The translations under genes were made by a program, and so were the position numbers. Below are positions 1-13,059 of a stretch of DNA of 64,000 bases, piece after piece; positions within the stretch are counted from its first letter, which is position 1; every line of letters starts with the position of its first letter. Under the pieces are notes generated by a model. The model had not been told where the DNA came from. It searched no databases and saw only the letters and a list, made by a program, of their open reading frames with translations. The DNA is taken from the NCBI GenBank assembly GCA_006503535.1, contig QYRS01000016.1:372001-436000 (forward strand), written 5' to 3'. This DNA is from Arthrinium phaeospermum (taxonomy: Eukaryota > Ascomycota > Sordariomycetes > Amphisphaeriales > Apiosporaceae).

Positions 1-290
1 TCTTGCGCTGCGAAGGGAAGCCAGAGCCAGCCAGTGGGGGGACTGCGGCGGTCTGGCTACCCCTGCCTCATTATACACCATTGGGGTAGGTGGTCTGTAT
101 TTAGTTGCGGATGATTCCTTCTTGCCTTCAGCAACGCTAGGTAGGGTGACTGGAACTTCCCCCCATGATATCGAGTTCGAAAACAAATAATAGCCCCTAG
201 GTTGTGCAGTTTGCCCCCGTCCGCCATCGGGAGGTCGGCGAGGCGGCGGCGATGCTTGGTTGTAGCAAGAATGGGGTGTCAAGCCAAGGC

Positions 291-1408
<1,118 letters not shown>

Positions 1409-2699
1409 GATGACGGTTGTCGTAGTATGATTTTTGGTTTTCGCGTGGGAGAGCGGTTTGGGGTGTTTGGTTTGGAGGAGGTGGTGGTGGTGGTGAAGAG
1501 AAAATGCAGATATGCCAGAAGCTGCTCGTTCACCGTTGCGTCGGTTTGATGGTGGTGTATATATCGGGCGGTTTGTACGGTGGTCGGCAGACGGGCGCTT
1601 TGAACGAATTATTGAACGGGCCCTCCAATCAGGCTGGATGGAGTGTCGACTAAAACCGAGCGGTGGAAACAATGGAGAATCGTCGGATGCAGGTGGAAAG
1701 GGGTCCCTTTCTTTTCGTCGCTCGGGTCGAGTGGATCTTTTGGCGTGGCAGGAAGAGGAGACCGAAAGAGTGAGTATGTAGTGAGCAAAGTGAGAAACAG
1801 CAACAAACGAGGCCTTTAATTTTTCGCAAAGAAAGGCGGGCGGGATGGATGGATGGATGCGCTACTATTGGCGATTTAAGGGAGCAAGCAGAACAGCAGA
1901 ACAAGGGTATGATCAATTACCGTAGCGAAAAAGCAGAGAGCAGTCCAGTCAAGAGTGTTAGTTGAACAGATACAGTATTGCTACGGATAGCTATTATGTG
2001 CAACAAGTGACGAGGAGATAAACTGCCAGATGTCAGACTGGCTAGATGGATGCGAAGAAAAAAAATTATCAACTTTGAGAAACCAACTCGGAACTGTCTT
2101 CCATGCAATGCAGTGGAATGGATGGATGGCGTACCGTACTCGGGAAAGACAAAGATCCATGACCGCTGTTCCTAGCACGATGATCTGAAGTCAGCGACTG
2201 TCCACAGTCCCAGTGCATGTTGGGCTGCAGCTAAGGCACACCGTACTGCAGGTTTGCGCCTCGGATTCAGTGTAGCTGGCCTTGGCAACCTTTTCCTTCT
2301 GGACTGTGTCTGTCGCCTGCCATTCCAGATTCCCGTCACGTTTTCCCTTTCGGTGTCAATAGTTGACATGCAACTCGACGGATCCCAGTGCCGCCATTGG
2401 AAGGTTCCCCACAACCGCTGAATTCCTGCCTCCTCCAGCGCCTGAGCCACTGTTCCGGCCACTGTAAACCTCCCACCTCCAAATCTCTAGTGGGGAGCCC
2501 GCTGGCCTGGTGTCCGCAATTTGTGGCTCGCCAGCCCGATAAGAGTTTTTATCAGGTTTTATCGGGCGCGCTTATCTGAACTTTTTCCCAGCAAAAGTGT
2601 CTGGGCCATTGGGAAATTTTGCGGCAACCACAGCAATCCCATTCAAATCCCCGCCATTTGCAGCGAGACGTTTCGAGTGGAAATACCAATAACTCAATT
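1409..2699. other. intergenic region, divergent promoters
   Basis: Shared upstream region of ypt6 (minus) and nop53 (plus). A TATATA stretch lies near 1556-1561. No credible coding region is seen on either strand. Confidence 0.6.
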
Positions 2700-4101
2700 A
2701 TGCCTGTCTTGAAAAAGCCGACGGGCTCGGCCGATGCCCCTGCCACATACAAGCAGCCCTCGAGGAAAGGAAAGAAGGCCTGGCGCAAGAACGTTGATGT
2801 GACCGAAGTCCAGGATGGTTTGGAAGAGCTGAACGAGGCCGTCATCAAAGGGTACGCACGCACCCAGTCCTACAATTACTTTACAGGGTCAAACAACTAA
2901 CAAAAAGTGCAGTGGTCTCGTCAACGAAAAGCCGTCCGATGAGCTCTTCATGCTCGATACGGTCGGCGACGCCTCCATCCCCAAGAGATTCCCCAAGCAC
3001 ACCTCGAAGCCCCTCAAGTCGGAAGAGATCCTCGCCCAACGCTCCGTCGTCCCCGCCGTCGACTCCCGCAAGCGGCCGAGCGCCAACAAGACGTCCGACG
3101 GCATTGTCCCCGCCAAGCGCCTGCGCACCAACTATGTCACACACAAGGAGCTGACCCGGCTGCGCAAGGTCGCCGACGGCCACCACGAGCTGACTGTCGA
3201 GTTCACCGACGACGTCCACGACCCGTGGGCGGACGCTCCCGCCCCGGAGAAGCAGCTGCAGCAGGCCGAGGAGCCGATGGATGTGTCCGACATCCGGATG
3301 GAGAAGAAGAAGGCGCCCAAGTCCATTGTCCAGGCGCCCATCTCGCTCGCCGCCAGCGGCAAGCGCGTCCCCGCCGTCGTGAAGCCGACCGGCGCCTTCA
3401 GTTACAACCCCTCGTTCCCCGAGTACGAAGCCCGCTTGGCGGAGGAGTCCGAAAAGGCCCTCGCGGCCGAGAAGAAGCGATTGGCGGAAGAGGAGGCGGA
3501 CCGTATCAGGCAGGAGGCTGCGGCCCGGTCAGCTGCTGAGGCGGAGGCGGCCGAGGCCCGCGCACAGCTCTCCGAGTGGGAGGAGGACTCGGAGTGGGAA
3601 GGCCTACAGAGCGGCGGCGAGGAGCTCCAGGTTTCCAAAAAGAGGCCCGAGCGCAAGAACCAGCAACAAAGAAACCGGATCAAGCGACGCAAGGAGGAAG
3701 AGCGCCGGCTGAAGCACGAGGCCAAGACCAAGGTGCGGAAGGCGCAGCTCGAGGAGATCAAGAAGCTGGCACAAGAAGCCCGCGAGCGGGATCAGTCGAG
3801 GGCGCTGGTACAAGCCCAGGCAGGACATGAGTCGGACACGGCCATGGAAGAGACGGACGATGCCGTGCGGAGGAGACAGCTCGGCAAGTACAAGGTGCCC
3901 GAGAAGGATCTGGAGCTGGTGTTGCCCGACGAGCTGGAGGAGTCGCTGCGCCGGCTGAGGCCCGAGGGCAACCCGCTCAAGGAAAGATACCGGAGTCTGA
4001 TCCTCCGCGGCAAGCTCGAGGCCCGCCGGAAGATTCCCTTCAAGAAGCAGGCCAACAGGAAGGCTACCGAGAAGTGGTCCTACAAGGACTTCCAGATCTA
4101 A
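2700..4101 (+). CDS. nop53: Ribosome biogenesis protein Nop53
   Basis: Nop53 (GLTSCR2/PICT1 family) is a nucleolar factor for 60S subunit assembly. In yeast it recruits the exosome-associated helicase Mtr4 for 7S/5.8S rRNA processing. Two exons, 2700-2851 and 2913-4101, give about 446 residues. The N-terminus (MPVLKKP, then a basic GKKAWRKNVD segment) and the following DELFMLDTVGD stretch are typical of the family. The middle is a long Glu/Lys/Ala/Arg-rich, probably coiled-coil region around residues 180-330. The C-terminal half is strongly basic with repeated RKNQQQRNRIKRRK-like stretches, fitting nucleolar RNA binding. The ATG at 2700 is the first in frame and opens directly on the conserved N-terminus. 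The 61-base intron has a GTACGC donor and a TGCAG acceptor. Confidence 0.9.
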
Positions 4102-4458
4102 TATAGAGTACGGTTTGATGCAGGCGCAAAAAATTCATAGATACCAAGAAAGCATGTTCTGTCGCTTGTCCTACCCTGATTGCGCTCGAAGTGATACACT
4201 CGAATGCCGATTAAACTCAACGGTCTACTTGTACGGCAACCACTTGTGACCAGACTTCCTGGACATTTCACCCAAGAAGGAAACGCCTCTTTAATCCAAG
4301 CACCAATTACTTTCGCATGCGAATAGTTGCATTTAAGATTATGCCCCTCCTCTATAAGCACAAAATGGTACCTGCTCTTGTGAACTGAACATGTCATAAG
4401 CAGGGAGATCCAAAACTGCGGCTGCTTGGCCCGCTCAAGCTCGTTGAGGAAGTTGAAG
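4102..4458. other. intergenic, convergent 3' ends
   Basis: Short AT-richer spacer between the 3' ends of nop53 and the minus-strand STAND gene. Nothing else is recognised. Confidence 0.6.
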
Positions 4459-7400
4459 CTAATAAGATCCAAGCACCGTGCCGAAGTCGTGAGGCGGAAG
4501 CTTCAAGTCTTTTTGCACGTCGCGAATTGCCTTCTTCATCTTGGAGTCCAAGAGGACTTTTCTGTTACCTTCGGGAAGCCGGATGACAGAGGCCCCCTCT
4601 GCATCGGTCTCCCAAACGAATCCATCATTCCTTGTGCTCTGCATGAACCGATCGCGATACATCTTCTTGAAGGATTCATAGTCCATCTCGCCCAGGAGGC
4701 GGGCGAATACCTCGTCCGACATGACGGGGTACCGATTGAGAATTTCCGCGGCGCGTTGGCTCAGAGTATATCCCCCGGTGCGCAAAAGGGCGGCTATCTG
4801 TCGGACGATGCTCTCGGGCATGTTCATTTGGCACCGCAGCATGGCCGCGATTGAGTGTAGCCCCCACAACGCGGGATCCCCGAAAATGCATACCAGCTCC
4901 TGCAGGGCTTCTTCTGGGAGGACGGGGGTCCGGTCAAGCAGGAACATGGTGATGTGTGAGCTCGTTGCAGAATTGACCGGCCTTGTGCATAATGATGCCA
5001 CCTTCATTATGGCGCTAACCGGCAATTCAGAAGGACGCATACCTCTCAAGATATCCATCGCAGACATGATGGTTTCCTCATTGGGCGAGTCCAATAGACG
5101 GATCACCGTTCCCACTGTGTCGTGAGGTAGACGCGGCTGAACCCGAGCCAGGGCCCTTATCGCCATTTCTCTGGTCGTCTTGTCTGAGTTTTCCAGATGG
5201 CCGACCAGTTGTGGTACAAGATCGATCGGGATGCTCGATTGGCTGTCCAACGCGCGTACCGCGTGGGTTCGAATAGACTCGTTGGGACTTTCTTCCAAGG
5301 CTGTCATCATCTTGAGCAGAGTTTCCCTCGGCAAATTCGACTGGTTGGACAGGACGAATGCCGCTTCGCACTCGACGTTTTCGTCCACATTATCCAACAA
5401 GACGGCTATCCGTTTGACGTGCTCTTTGCGCAAAGCGGCCTGCCTCTCTAAAATGGAAGCGGCTCCTTTCTGGATTGAGTGTTTGGGGCTTTCCAGCAAG
5501 CCAACCAGTTCTTCGAGGATACGTCGAGGTAGGTCGTTTTGAACCCGTAGGATGTTTTTGGCACAATCGCCCCCGCTCTCGCGAAACGAAAGCATTACTT
5601 GCTCCAACGCCTTGGTCGGTAATGAGGATTGCTGTTCGAGCGCCCGCATCGCCGCGTTCCGTTTCCCTGGATCTGGATCATCCAGCAAAGATAGTATCTC
5701 CTGCAGCACACTGGCGGGAAATTCCGACTCTCTGCCCGCCAGAATGGTTGCTGCCGCATCATGGGCGCTTGGCTGGGGGCTTCGCAGCATAGCCGTAAGC
5801 TCGTGGAGGAATTCCTGCGGTATGGAGCCCGGTTGTCTCAAGATTGACACCGCGGCATCGTGGTTGCGTGTCCCATGTTGTGTCAACAAATCGAAAAGCT
5901 TCGGGATTATCTCGGACCGCACCGACTCCTTGGACAACATTTCCGCCGCAACCTTCCAGACATCGGCATCGGGGTCACTCAACATGCTGAATATTCTTTT
6001 CACGCTGCTCGGTGGAAGCGTCGGCCTATTACTTACCAACTTCTTCAGGTCCCGTTGCAGCTCCGGTGAAACAACTGGTAATATGCCTAGAATCATATCG
6101 AGAATGGCCTCATCCAGGGATAATTGACTGGCAAGGATTTTTCCCACAAGAGTCTCGGAATGGATTGGGGCGTCACGTTCTTGGGGTGCCAGGACATGCT
6201 GGGTGTATGGTGAATGATTCAACTCGGCATCTGTGTTATGGTTGGGAAACCTGTTGACAATCTTGACCAGCACGCTCCTTGGGAGTCTTCGGTACTTGGT
6301 CAAGAGTTCGCTGGCTTTGTAGCGGACTATTGTATCTGGGTGATCCAGGAAATCAACGACCTTTAGAAGGATTGCATCTGTATCTGAAAGAGCCTTTAGA
6401 AAATCGGGAGAGTTCTGGGAACCCGGCGTCAAGGTATCCAGTGCTTTCCTGAGACCATCGCTGTCTGATATCGATTCCAAAAGGAAACCACCTGGGGGAC
6501 AATACTGTCTGGGATGTGTTGCGCAGAAAGCACCCTGAGGGCGTCGAGTTTCGATAACATCCCCTCATCCCCTGCCAGAGACGTTGCGCAGTAATGGAAA
6601 GTCTGTGCCGATTTCCTCCGATAGGCCGTCAATGCATTGACGAACCTGCGATGAATCTCCGGGGTCGCCTGAGGTAAGCCGCCGAGCAACACCTCTTCAG
6701 GGAATTCCATCTCTTGAGCCAGCCTGTTTTGCATAAACGGAGGACTGTTGCGGATCCATTGGTGTAGACGGTGCTCCGCGATGGCTCGAACCCCACCAAG
6801 GTCGGCGCCTTTACTCGACTGGGGAACCTCAGCCAGACAGTGCATCACCAGCCGATCATGTACAAGCCCAAGGAGATCGTAGGGAGCGGACTCCATCGTT
6901 TGGAAGAAGCTCGTTGCAAGTCCATCCTCGTGGAGCAGACCGGCCACAAAGCGCCACACAATGTTGTAGCGTGGATTGTACTTTTCTCGACGCAGAAACG
7001 CATCGGCGCGTATTTTGGCCCCGGGAAGCTCTTTGTCGGGCCAGTGCTGCACAAAGAACCGTGCCGCAAAGTACTCCTGGTATGTCAGGTGCAGGAAGTG
7101 ATAGCTATTGTTGGCCGACGAACCCCGACCCGACGTGCGCAAGAACGAGATCTTGTTCAGCTCACCAAATATGGGGACATCTTGCTGTGCTGGAAGATGA
7201 CTGATGAGATGGTTTCTCTGGTGATCCCAGAAGTCGACCAAGTATTTGGTGCCGAACTCTTCCTTTTTACCGTCCATTCCAGCAAATCCGAGCGATTGCA
7301 AGGCGTTGACTTCGCCCTGCACCCGTCTCCAGATCTCATCCGGGGTGGAGCGGCGGGCATCATCCGGCGTGATCGGATTCGAGCCCCGACGGCGCTTCTT

Positions 7401-9752
7401 TTCAAGCTGGACCACGTCTTTCTTCCAAATTGCCAGCTCGATGGCCCTGTACAGCTCGGTCATTGTCTGTGGGACTGAGTTGATGTCGAAAGCGTCAGCC
7501 TCAAAGCTGTAGCAGAAGGCGTCTAGCTGGACAGGAATGCTTATAAGTCCTCCGATAGCCGGATGGCTATCTATGAATGATTGGACCTGGCCCGCCTGCT
7601 CCGGAGAAACTGCTCTGACATACTGCTTGACTTGATCGGGGCTGAATCCGAGCGTCTCCAATTCCTGATCGATATCCCGAACAAGGTTGTGGTTGGCACC
7701 GTGCGGGCGCGTGGTGATGGTGACCCGGGGCTGGCCCATGAGAATTCGAAGGAGGTTGGAGGAGCTGCCTTGCATTTCATCCAGTCCATCGAGGAGGAAG
7801 AGCGTCGTGCTATCGCTCTTTGTGGATTCTTGAAAGAGCGCGTTGGCGAGCAGTGCCTCGTCTTCCAACCCCTTGAAGAATCTTTCGCGCAGGAATTGTC
7901 GCAGGTCGTAGTCCCAGGTGTCCCGGCTCTTGAGCTCGCGTAGTGGTAGCCAGATGACGCGGTCGATGCTGTCCGCCCACAGATTGTGGTGGATGCTGTC
8001 GTACACGATGCGTTTGCAAAGCGTGCTTTTGCCCACGCCGGCCTTTCCGCGGATGAGCACACGCTTGGGCACCATCGAACCTGAGGCTTTGGAAGTCTTG
8101 AGCTGGAACAGGTCCGGTAGGGAAACCTTGCGTGCTCCTCCAGCTTCCCACATAGCCAGGCGGCGACGGAGGGAGAATGACGATCGCTCATCACTCCCGA
8201 TCTCTTGACCACCGCCTTCTTCTACAATGGACAGGTTGATATAACATTGGTCCATAGGCAAGCATTTAGCAGGATCAAGCCGTACAACATCGAGTAACCG
8301 TAGGTCTTTGTTGGTGTAGAAGTTCACCACAACCTGGTCCGCATAAAACCGATGGGCCTCGGGACACGTCTCCCACGCCTTCCTAAGAAGCGTATCTTCA
8401 TTTTCTAGGCGGTCGGCGACTACCTTTGAGTATCCAATGTTGGACTCGAAGGTGCTTGCATCGAATACCCCGACGATCTTGGACTTCACCCAGTGCCTTC
8501 GGGACGGCTTGGCGATTTGCGCTGTCGGGACAGTCAGCTGTATCCAGGCCTGAACGCGCCTAGACGAGGAAGCGCTTCCTCTTAAGAGGAGAAACTCTCT
8601 CAGAACCGGGACGGCGGGGCTGTCGGATCCATCCTCGTTGACCGCTTGCTCTAGCTGCGAGCAGAGACCACACAGGAAGTGCTTGTCTTCCGATAACGAG
8701 AACTCGGGACTATAGAGCAAAAGCTCGAGCGCTTTCGGCTGTCGTCCCCGAATGAATAGATCGGTATATCGAAGGGCGACCTGCCAGCTCGCTGGTCTAG
8801 CCCTGACGGCTCCATCAACGTTTTTGTACATCCCGGAAGCGCTGGACGACAACGCCCCCCAGGACTTGATAAGGTCGAGGATGCCGATGACTGCCTTGAC
8901 CACCCCCTCCACGGCATCTGGCGCTTTCATTAAGCCGTCGAGGAGCTTCGTAGGATCCATCGTGGCGACCGAGCCGGCCACATTGGCGGCGGCTCCGAGC
9001 GTCTCCAGCATGCTCTGGCCGAGCTTCTGCCAGGGGCTGACATCGCTGGGAATCCCGCGAAGCGACTCTGCCGCATACCTGGCTGCCTGCGCGATGCGCA
9101 GTTCAGAGTCGTCACAGCTCTGCTGCAGCTGTTTGAGCATCGGATCCACTACGGCTGAGTCGCTGATGCCCCCAAACTTAACTTCGTTCACAGCGTCCAG
9201 GATGGCGCCTAGCGTCCGCAAAAGTCGATATTGGGTCTCTTTGTCGGCCGTCAGTCCTGCCGTCAAGAGCCGATTCTTCAGACTTAGAACTGCGTGCCCA
9301 AGCGAGAGTTGTGTACGAAGGCGTTTGTGTTGTGTGCATTGCAGAACCTGGGGACAGTGGAGGACGGCGTTGAAACTTTGCAGAAGGACGATATTTGGGA
9401 CGGCGCTGTCGCCGGTCCCTCTGGCAATTGCGTCGACGAACCCGTTGAACAAATTGGGGAAGTCTTCCAACTTCGTGAAAGGGGCGAGGGCTGCGGCTTC
9501 TTTGATGTCCCCATGCTGGTCCTTCGGGCTGTCAATGAAAATTTGGGCCATCCGCCGCGATAAGGCCCAAAGCGCTTCGATCTCTTTCTTTCTGCGCGCA
9601 CCCGGCCGGGCAGCCGGTATCGGGTCCTGCTCATTCAGATTGTGCGTGTCGTTCTTGGCCACGCCACTGCCATGAGCAAAGCCAAGATCCCTTAGACGAT
9701 CTAGAAGTGCTTTGGTCGTGCGAGGTCGGGGACGACACTCGGCGGGTGTCAT
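4459..9752 (-). CDS. STAND/NLR-like NACHT protein with HEAT repeats (frameshifted)
   Basis: Intracellular signalling NTPase of the STAND class, the fungal counterpart of NLR receptors used in non-self recognition and programmed cell death. The N-terminal roughly 320 residues have no recognised catalytic motif and look like a helical fungal STAND effector or adaptor region. NACHT follows: Walker A GKAGVGKST near residue 570 and Walker B LFLLDGLDEM near 650. From about residue 1070 to 1640 comes a sensor-like array of HEAT repeats, units of about 35-40 residues that mostly open with LP or IP and contain LLDSPD-like turns. The frame breaks once, near 6474-6481: the 5' part would stop at 6429, while the repeats continue in the next frame. 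One extra T in the TTTT run restores a regular repeat and gives about 1764 residues. The start is uncertain: ATG 9752 is the first in-frame ATG, but the open frame extends to a stop just above 9797, and an upstream exon joined at the CAG near 9782 is possible. No introns are seen. Confidence 0.8.
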
Positions 9753-10833
9753 GTCGTTGGCTGTTATGCCGTCCCAGTCTGTGGACGGATGAATCAAATA
9801 GGATCAATCATGTATTCGAAACAACCCTCCTTGCCTTGGGCTGTCTAGTAACAGCGGCAATCGACATCTACATAAACGGTGAATGAAACCAGCAGAGCGG
9901 AAGGATTGCACAAAGCTGTCATCGCCGCTCTACCCCTCCTTTCTTTCCACATCAAATAGCCGCGCGACTGTTGGTTCGGCCAGGCTACATTCTAAACTGG
10001 GCCGCATCCCATGGTGGAGATCCTGGTTCCTGTGCCGCACCGAACTAGGCTCTTCTCGGTAACTTCAGCGTCAACACGTTCTTGGACTAATAACATTGAG
10101 CTACGATCAACCGGTGTGATAGCAGGACATAGTATAAGTCTACTGGACGTGATGAGTTTGCCTGTGATGCATGTCAGCTAGCTCACCTGATGCAACCCTC
10201 ATTAAAATGATTACCCCTTTATTTGAGCTGTTCCCGAGCAACCTTCCGTGCTCTAGGACTCCACCCCAAAGCAACAGATATGGGTGCAGATAATCAGAGA
10301 CCTACTCGATAGCCATTTGCTGCGCCTATTCAACTGTGTGAAACATCAGGCAGGTAGTAACAAGTCCCCTTCACTGACACCAAGTTTCAATATCATGATT
10401 GTTCCTCTGGGGTTTGAAAGATTGTGTTCGTCGAACGGACATTTTGTTCAGGGCTGTGGAGACGAGTTCCTGACTTGGGTTGGGTGTGAACATCTGATTT
10501 GTTGAACGCGATTGCAACCATCAAAGGAGCTCGTCATGATGTCTGTTGTCGAGAACGAAGAGACGCCGAGCAAGCCCATTGTTTAAGAGCCGATGTTGCC
10601 GAGCCATGTCTTTGTTGGAACGACGGGGTGTCTGACCTTCTCGGGGCCGAAGCACGAACATCGACAGTGTTTTGATGCCAAGTTGGGTATATAATCCCGC
10701 TCTCAGTCCCCTGATTTGAGCCATGTGCACTTCGACATACCATCCATCCAACGGAAATAACCAATTTATCCATCACACAAGCAAGTCCTATCAAGGAACA
10801 CCCTATTACATCATCCACAGAACCACTAGCACC
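9753..10833. other. intergenic region
   Basis: About 1.1 kb with only short open frames. It holds the promoter of the STAND gene at its left end and a TATATAAT box (see 10688) at its right end. Nothing else is recognised. Confidence 0.55.
10688..10695 (+). promoter_or_regulatory. TATA box of the small gene at 10834
   Basis: GTATATAATCC lies about 140 bases upstream of ATG 10834. It is a good TATA match and the main reason to take the following small open frame seriously. Confidence 0.45.
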
Positions 10834-11166
10834 ATGCCTCGCAAGCCCAGTCACAACATGGGAAGCTACAGCTTCAGCGACGACGATGTCCCGAGCTCGC
10901 AGTCAAGAAGCCTCAAGCTTGCAGCTTCGAGACGCGTGAACGACATGCAACGCATGCGCCAAGAGATCGTCAGTGGACATGACAGAAAGACTGGCTTACT
11001 TGAGCAAACGGAATCCCATGACGATTCTCCCACCAAAGCTGATGATCCGGTCCCTCATCGCCCAAAGCATTCTGAACGTACCGAATCCGCTCCTCACGCA
11101 GGGTTCCAGCAGAAGCAAGAAGGTGAGTTTACATGGTACTGCCGCCGCCCAGAGCCAGAGGCGTGA
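10834..11166 (+). CDS. hypothetical small hydrophilic protein
   Basis: Not recognised. Starting at the ATG in the strong context CACCATGCC, the frame gives about 110 residues, rich in Ser, Arg, His and Asp, with no signal peptide or membrane segment. A GTGAGT donor at 11123 suggests that the coding part leaves this frame there for an exon I could not place, so the C-terminus is uncertain. Residues GHDRKTGLLE resemble GRDRKRGLFA of the small gene at 12799. Both genes follow a TATA box and are followed by related non-coding sequence, which hints at a diverged duplication. It may be an orphan gene or not a gene at all. Confidence 0.35.
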   Translation: MPRKPSHNMGSYSFSDDDVPSSQSRSLKLAASRRVNDMQRMRQEIVSGHDRKTGLLEQTESHDDSPTKADDPVPHRPKHSERTESAPHAGFQQKQEGEFTWYCRRPEPEA

Positions 11167-11300
11167 CAGGCGGTTAAGACTGGGAGACCTATGAAGGTCC
11201 TAGCTTGGGGAAAGCAGACCCCCAAAGCTTAGCTGCCACCCTTGATGGCTGAGGGAGGCGGCTGCCAGGCTTGGACGGGGAGTCCAAGCCTTAGAGGCCG
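11167..11300. repeat. hairpin-rich segment
   Basis: Dense in inverted repeats. AGGCTTGGAC and GTCCAAGCCT flank a five-base loop near 11270-11294. GACCT/AGGTC pairs across ATGA near 11191-11204. GCTTGGGG pairs roughly with CCCCCAAAGC further on. It could be a structured RNA or the end of a degenerate mobile element; no known family is recognised. Confidence 0.4.
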
Positions 11301-11439
11301 AAGGTGGAGAATGATGACAAGGTAGGAAGCAACAGAGTAGGAAAAGACAGAGCAGGAACATGCATATTAGGCTGAGAAGAGGGGGGCTCGCACAGAGAAG
11401 TTAGCCGTAGGATAACAGCCCTGTAACGACATGGTCGGT

Positions 11440-11490
11440 GATATAGTGTCTCACTCAGGTGAGAGGTGATAGGCCTAAGACGCAAGGAAG
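11440..11490 (+). repeat. dispersed repeat, copy 1
   Basis: Contains GTCTCACTCAGGTGAGAGG followed by TGATAGGCCTAAGACGC. A related copy lies at about 13265-13318. The copies differ largely by C/T and G/A exchanges, as expected for RIP-mutated fungal repeats. The boundaries are approximate. Confidence 0.5.
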
Positions 11491-11499
11491 CTGGTAAAT

Positions 11500-12135
11500 C
11501 TATGTAGTGAGAGAACTCACTCTTATCAAGATTAAGACTAGGCAGAAGAAATAAGAAGCAATGACTAATGAGTTGATGTATCGTGAACTGTGAGTGCACT
11601 GCGACCATATATGAATGCAACTTCGACATGTGCCCCGTCTCGTGATGGCTATTGTGCAAACCTATTCAACCGATGCCCCGGAGAGCTTAATTGCCACTCA
11701 TTTTACTTGCCACATCCGCCCGTCTTTTAGACGCGCGTTTATTGTCTTGACGGAGTATGGGTGCAACTTGAGGGATCGTTCGCCGAAGCAACTATCCCTA
11801 TGGCTGGAGTAGGGAGGACGCCAATTAATCCCGTTGAACTTGCAACATTATGCAAATGCGGACTGTATTGCCATAGTCAGATGACAACTTGAGGACAGTA
11901 TTAAGGGGCTGCTTGGTTAGCCCCTACTTTTTGATAACCCCTTCTGTGATGTGCGGCGGCGAGGGGATAAGTTCAAAATCTTCTCGTCAAACGTTAAACT
12001 ATTATCGATGGAACGCTTAAGCTATGGTCTTGACTGCGAATTAAGTCAGTGAGCTATTCACACTTTATGGGAAACTCGAGAGACAGTATTAGGCCCGCTT
12101 TGCCGCCACTAACCTAGGACACCATGTTTTAGATC
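11500..12135. other. AT-richer gene-poor stretch
   Basis: No coding region is supported. The base composition is more AT-rich than in flanking genes, consistent with decayed repeat DNA. Confidence 0.5.
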
Positions 12136-12296
12136 GTGAGATTCAGAACACGGTGGAGTTACATGAACGGTCTTTCACGGGCCACACAGAAATCTTGCGG
12201 AACCTGGGATAATCTTTCGTTCAGATTGATTAGTAAGCGTGTCAGTTCCTGTACAAAGAAGCAAGCAAGAACAAGTGAAAGTGCGCAATTGCCCTG

Positions 12297-12535
12297 CCTG
12301 CATTGTCTACATTGTCTGCATTGTCTGCATTGTCTGCATTGTCTGCATTGTCTGCATTGTCTGCATTGTCTGCATTGTCTGCATTGTCTGCATTGTCTGC
12401 ATTGTCTGCATTGTCTGCATTGTCTGCATTGTCTGCATTGTCTGCATTGTCTGCATTGTCTGCATTGTCTGCATTGTCTGCATTGTCTGCATTGTCTGCA
12501 TTGTCTGCATTGTCTGCATTGTCTACATTGTCTCT
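12297..12535. repeat. 9-bp minisatellite (CTGCATTGT)n
   Basis: About 26 tandem copies of CTGCATTGT, nearly perfect, with CTACATTGT variants at both ends. Because the unit is 9 bases, frames stay open through the array and would encode Leu-His-Cys-type tripeptide repeats. I treat these as non-coding. Confidence 0.95.
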
Positions 12536-12650
12536 TGAATTTCATTGTGCATGCTGCGGTTGTAATTCAACGACAGCAAGGTGTAAGACGATGTATGCAA
12601 AACAGCCCGGTTGTTATGATACAGGGCCTGCTTCAGCCCAAAATCGATAG

Positions 12651-12657
12651 GCATATA
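12651..12657 (+). promoter_or_regulatory. TATA-like box before the small gene at 12799
   Basis: GCATATAAGTCC lies about 145 bases upstream of ATG 12799, the same spacing as the TATA box of the small gene at 10834. Confidence 0.4.
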
Positions 12658-12798
12658 AGTCCGGCTTTGCCGTTCTGTAATACTAATATCCCACCAAACC
12701 CTACCGCTAGACATTTCACCTATTTACTAAGTCTTTACTCCTCACCCAGCGGCAATTTCTCTACCAAACAGAACTTTTGGCACATACCACACTGAATC

Positions 12799-13059
12799 AT
12801 GGCTTCTCAACATATTGCCGGCGAGGGACAACCCGAGATGGATTCCTGGGACGACTACATACTTACATCTCTTCCACCTGTGGCTCGAGACCCTATCCAA
12901 AAGCTGTCGAACTCCAATCGTACAAAACAGCGTAAGGAGCGACACGCCACTAGAGTGCAAGGAAGAGACCGGAAGAGAGGCCTATTTGCCATATCACTCT
13001 CTGAGGATGGGAGCGCCGACATGCATGATGATCCTTTCCGGAACTCTGAGGATGAATAG
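12799..13059 (+). CDS. hypothetical small hydrophilic protein
   Basis: Not recognised. 86 residues from ATG 12799, charged, without signal peptide or membrane segments. The middle is basic (KQRKERHATRVQGRDRKRG) and the C-terminus acidic (HDDPFRNSEDE). It resembles the product at 10834 in the GRDRKRGLF segment and in the Asp-rich end. A GTGAGT donor just after the stop, near 13084, parallels the donor at 11123 in the other gene, so the true C-terminus may be spliced. The frame lies immediately downstream of the minisatellite and a TATA-like box. Confidence 0.35.
   Translation: MASQHIAGEGQPEMDSWDDYILTSLPPVARDPIQKLSNSNRTKQRKERHATRVQGRDRKRGLFAISLSEDGSADMHDDPFRNSEDE

Noticed and set aside
12136..12795. 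219-codon plus-strand frame encoding Leu-His-Cys repeats, and frames in all other phases through the array
   Set aside because: Openness comes from the 9-bp unit lacking stop codons; nothing outside the array looks coding.
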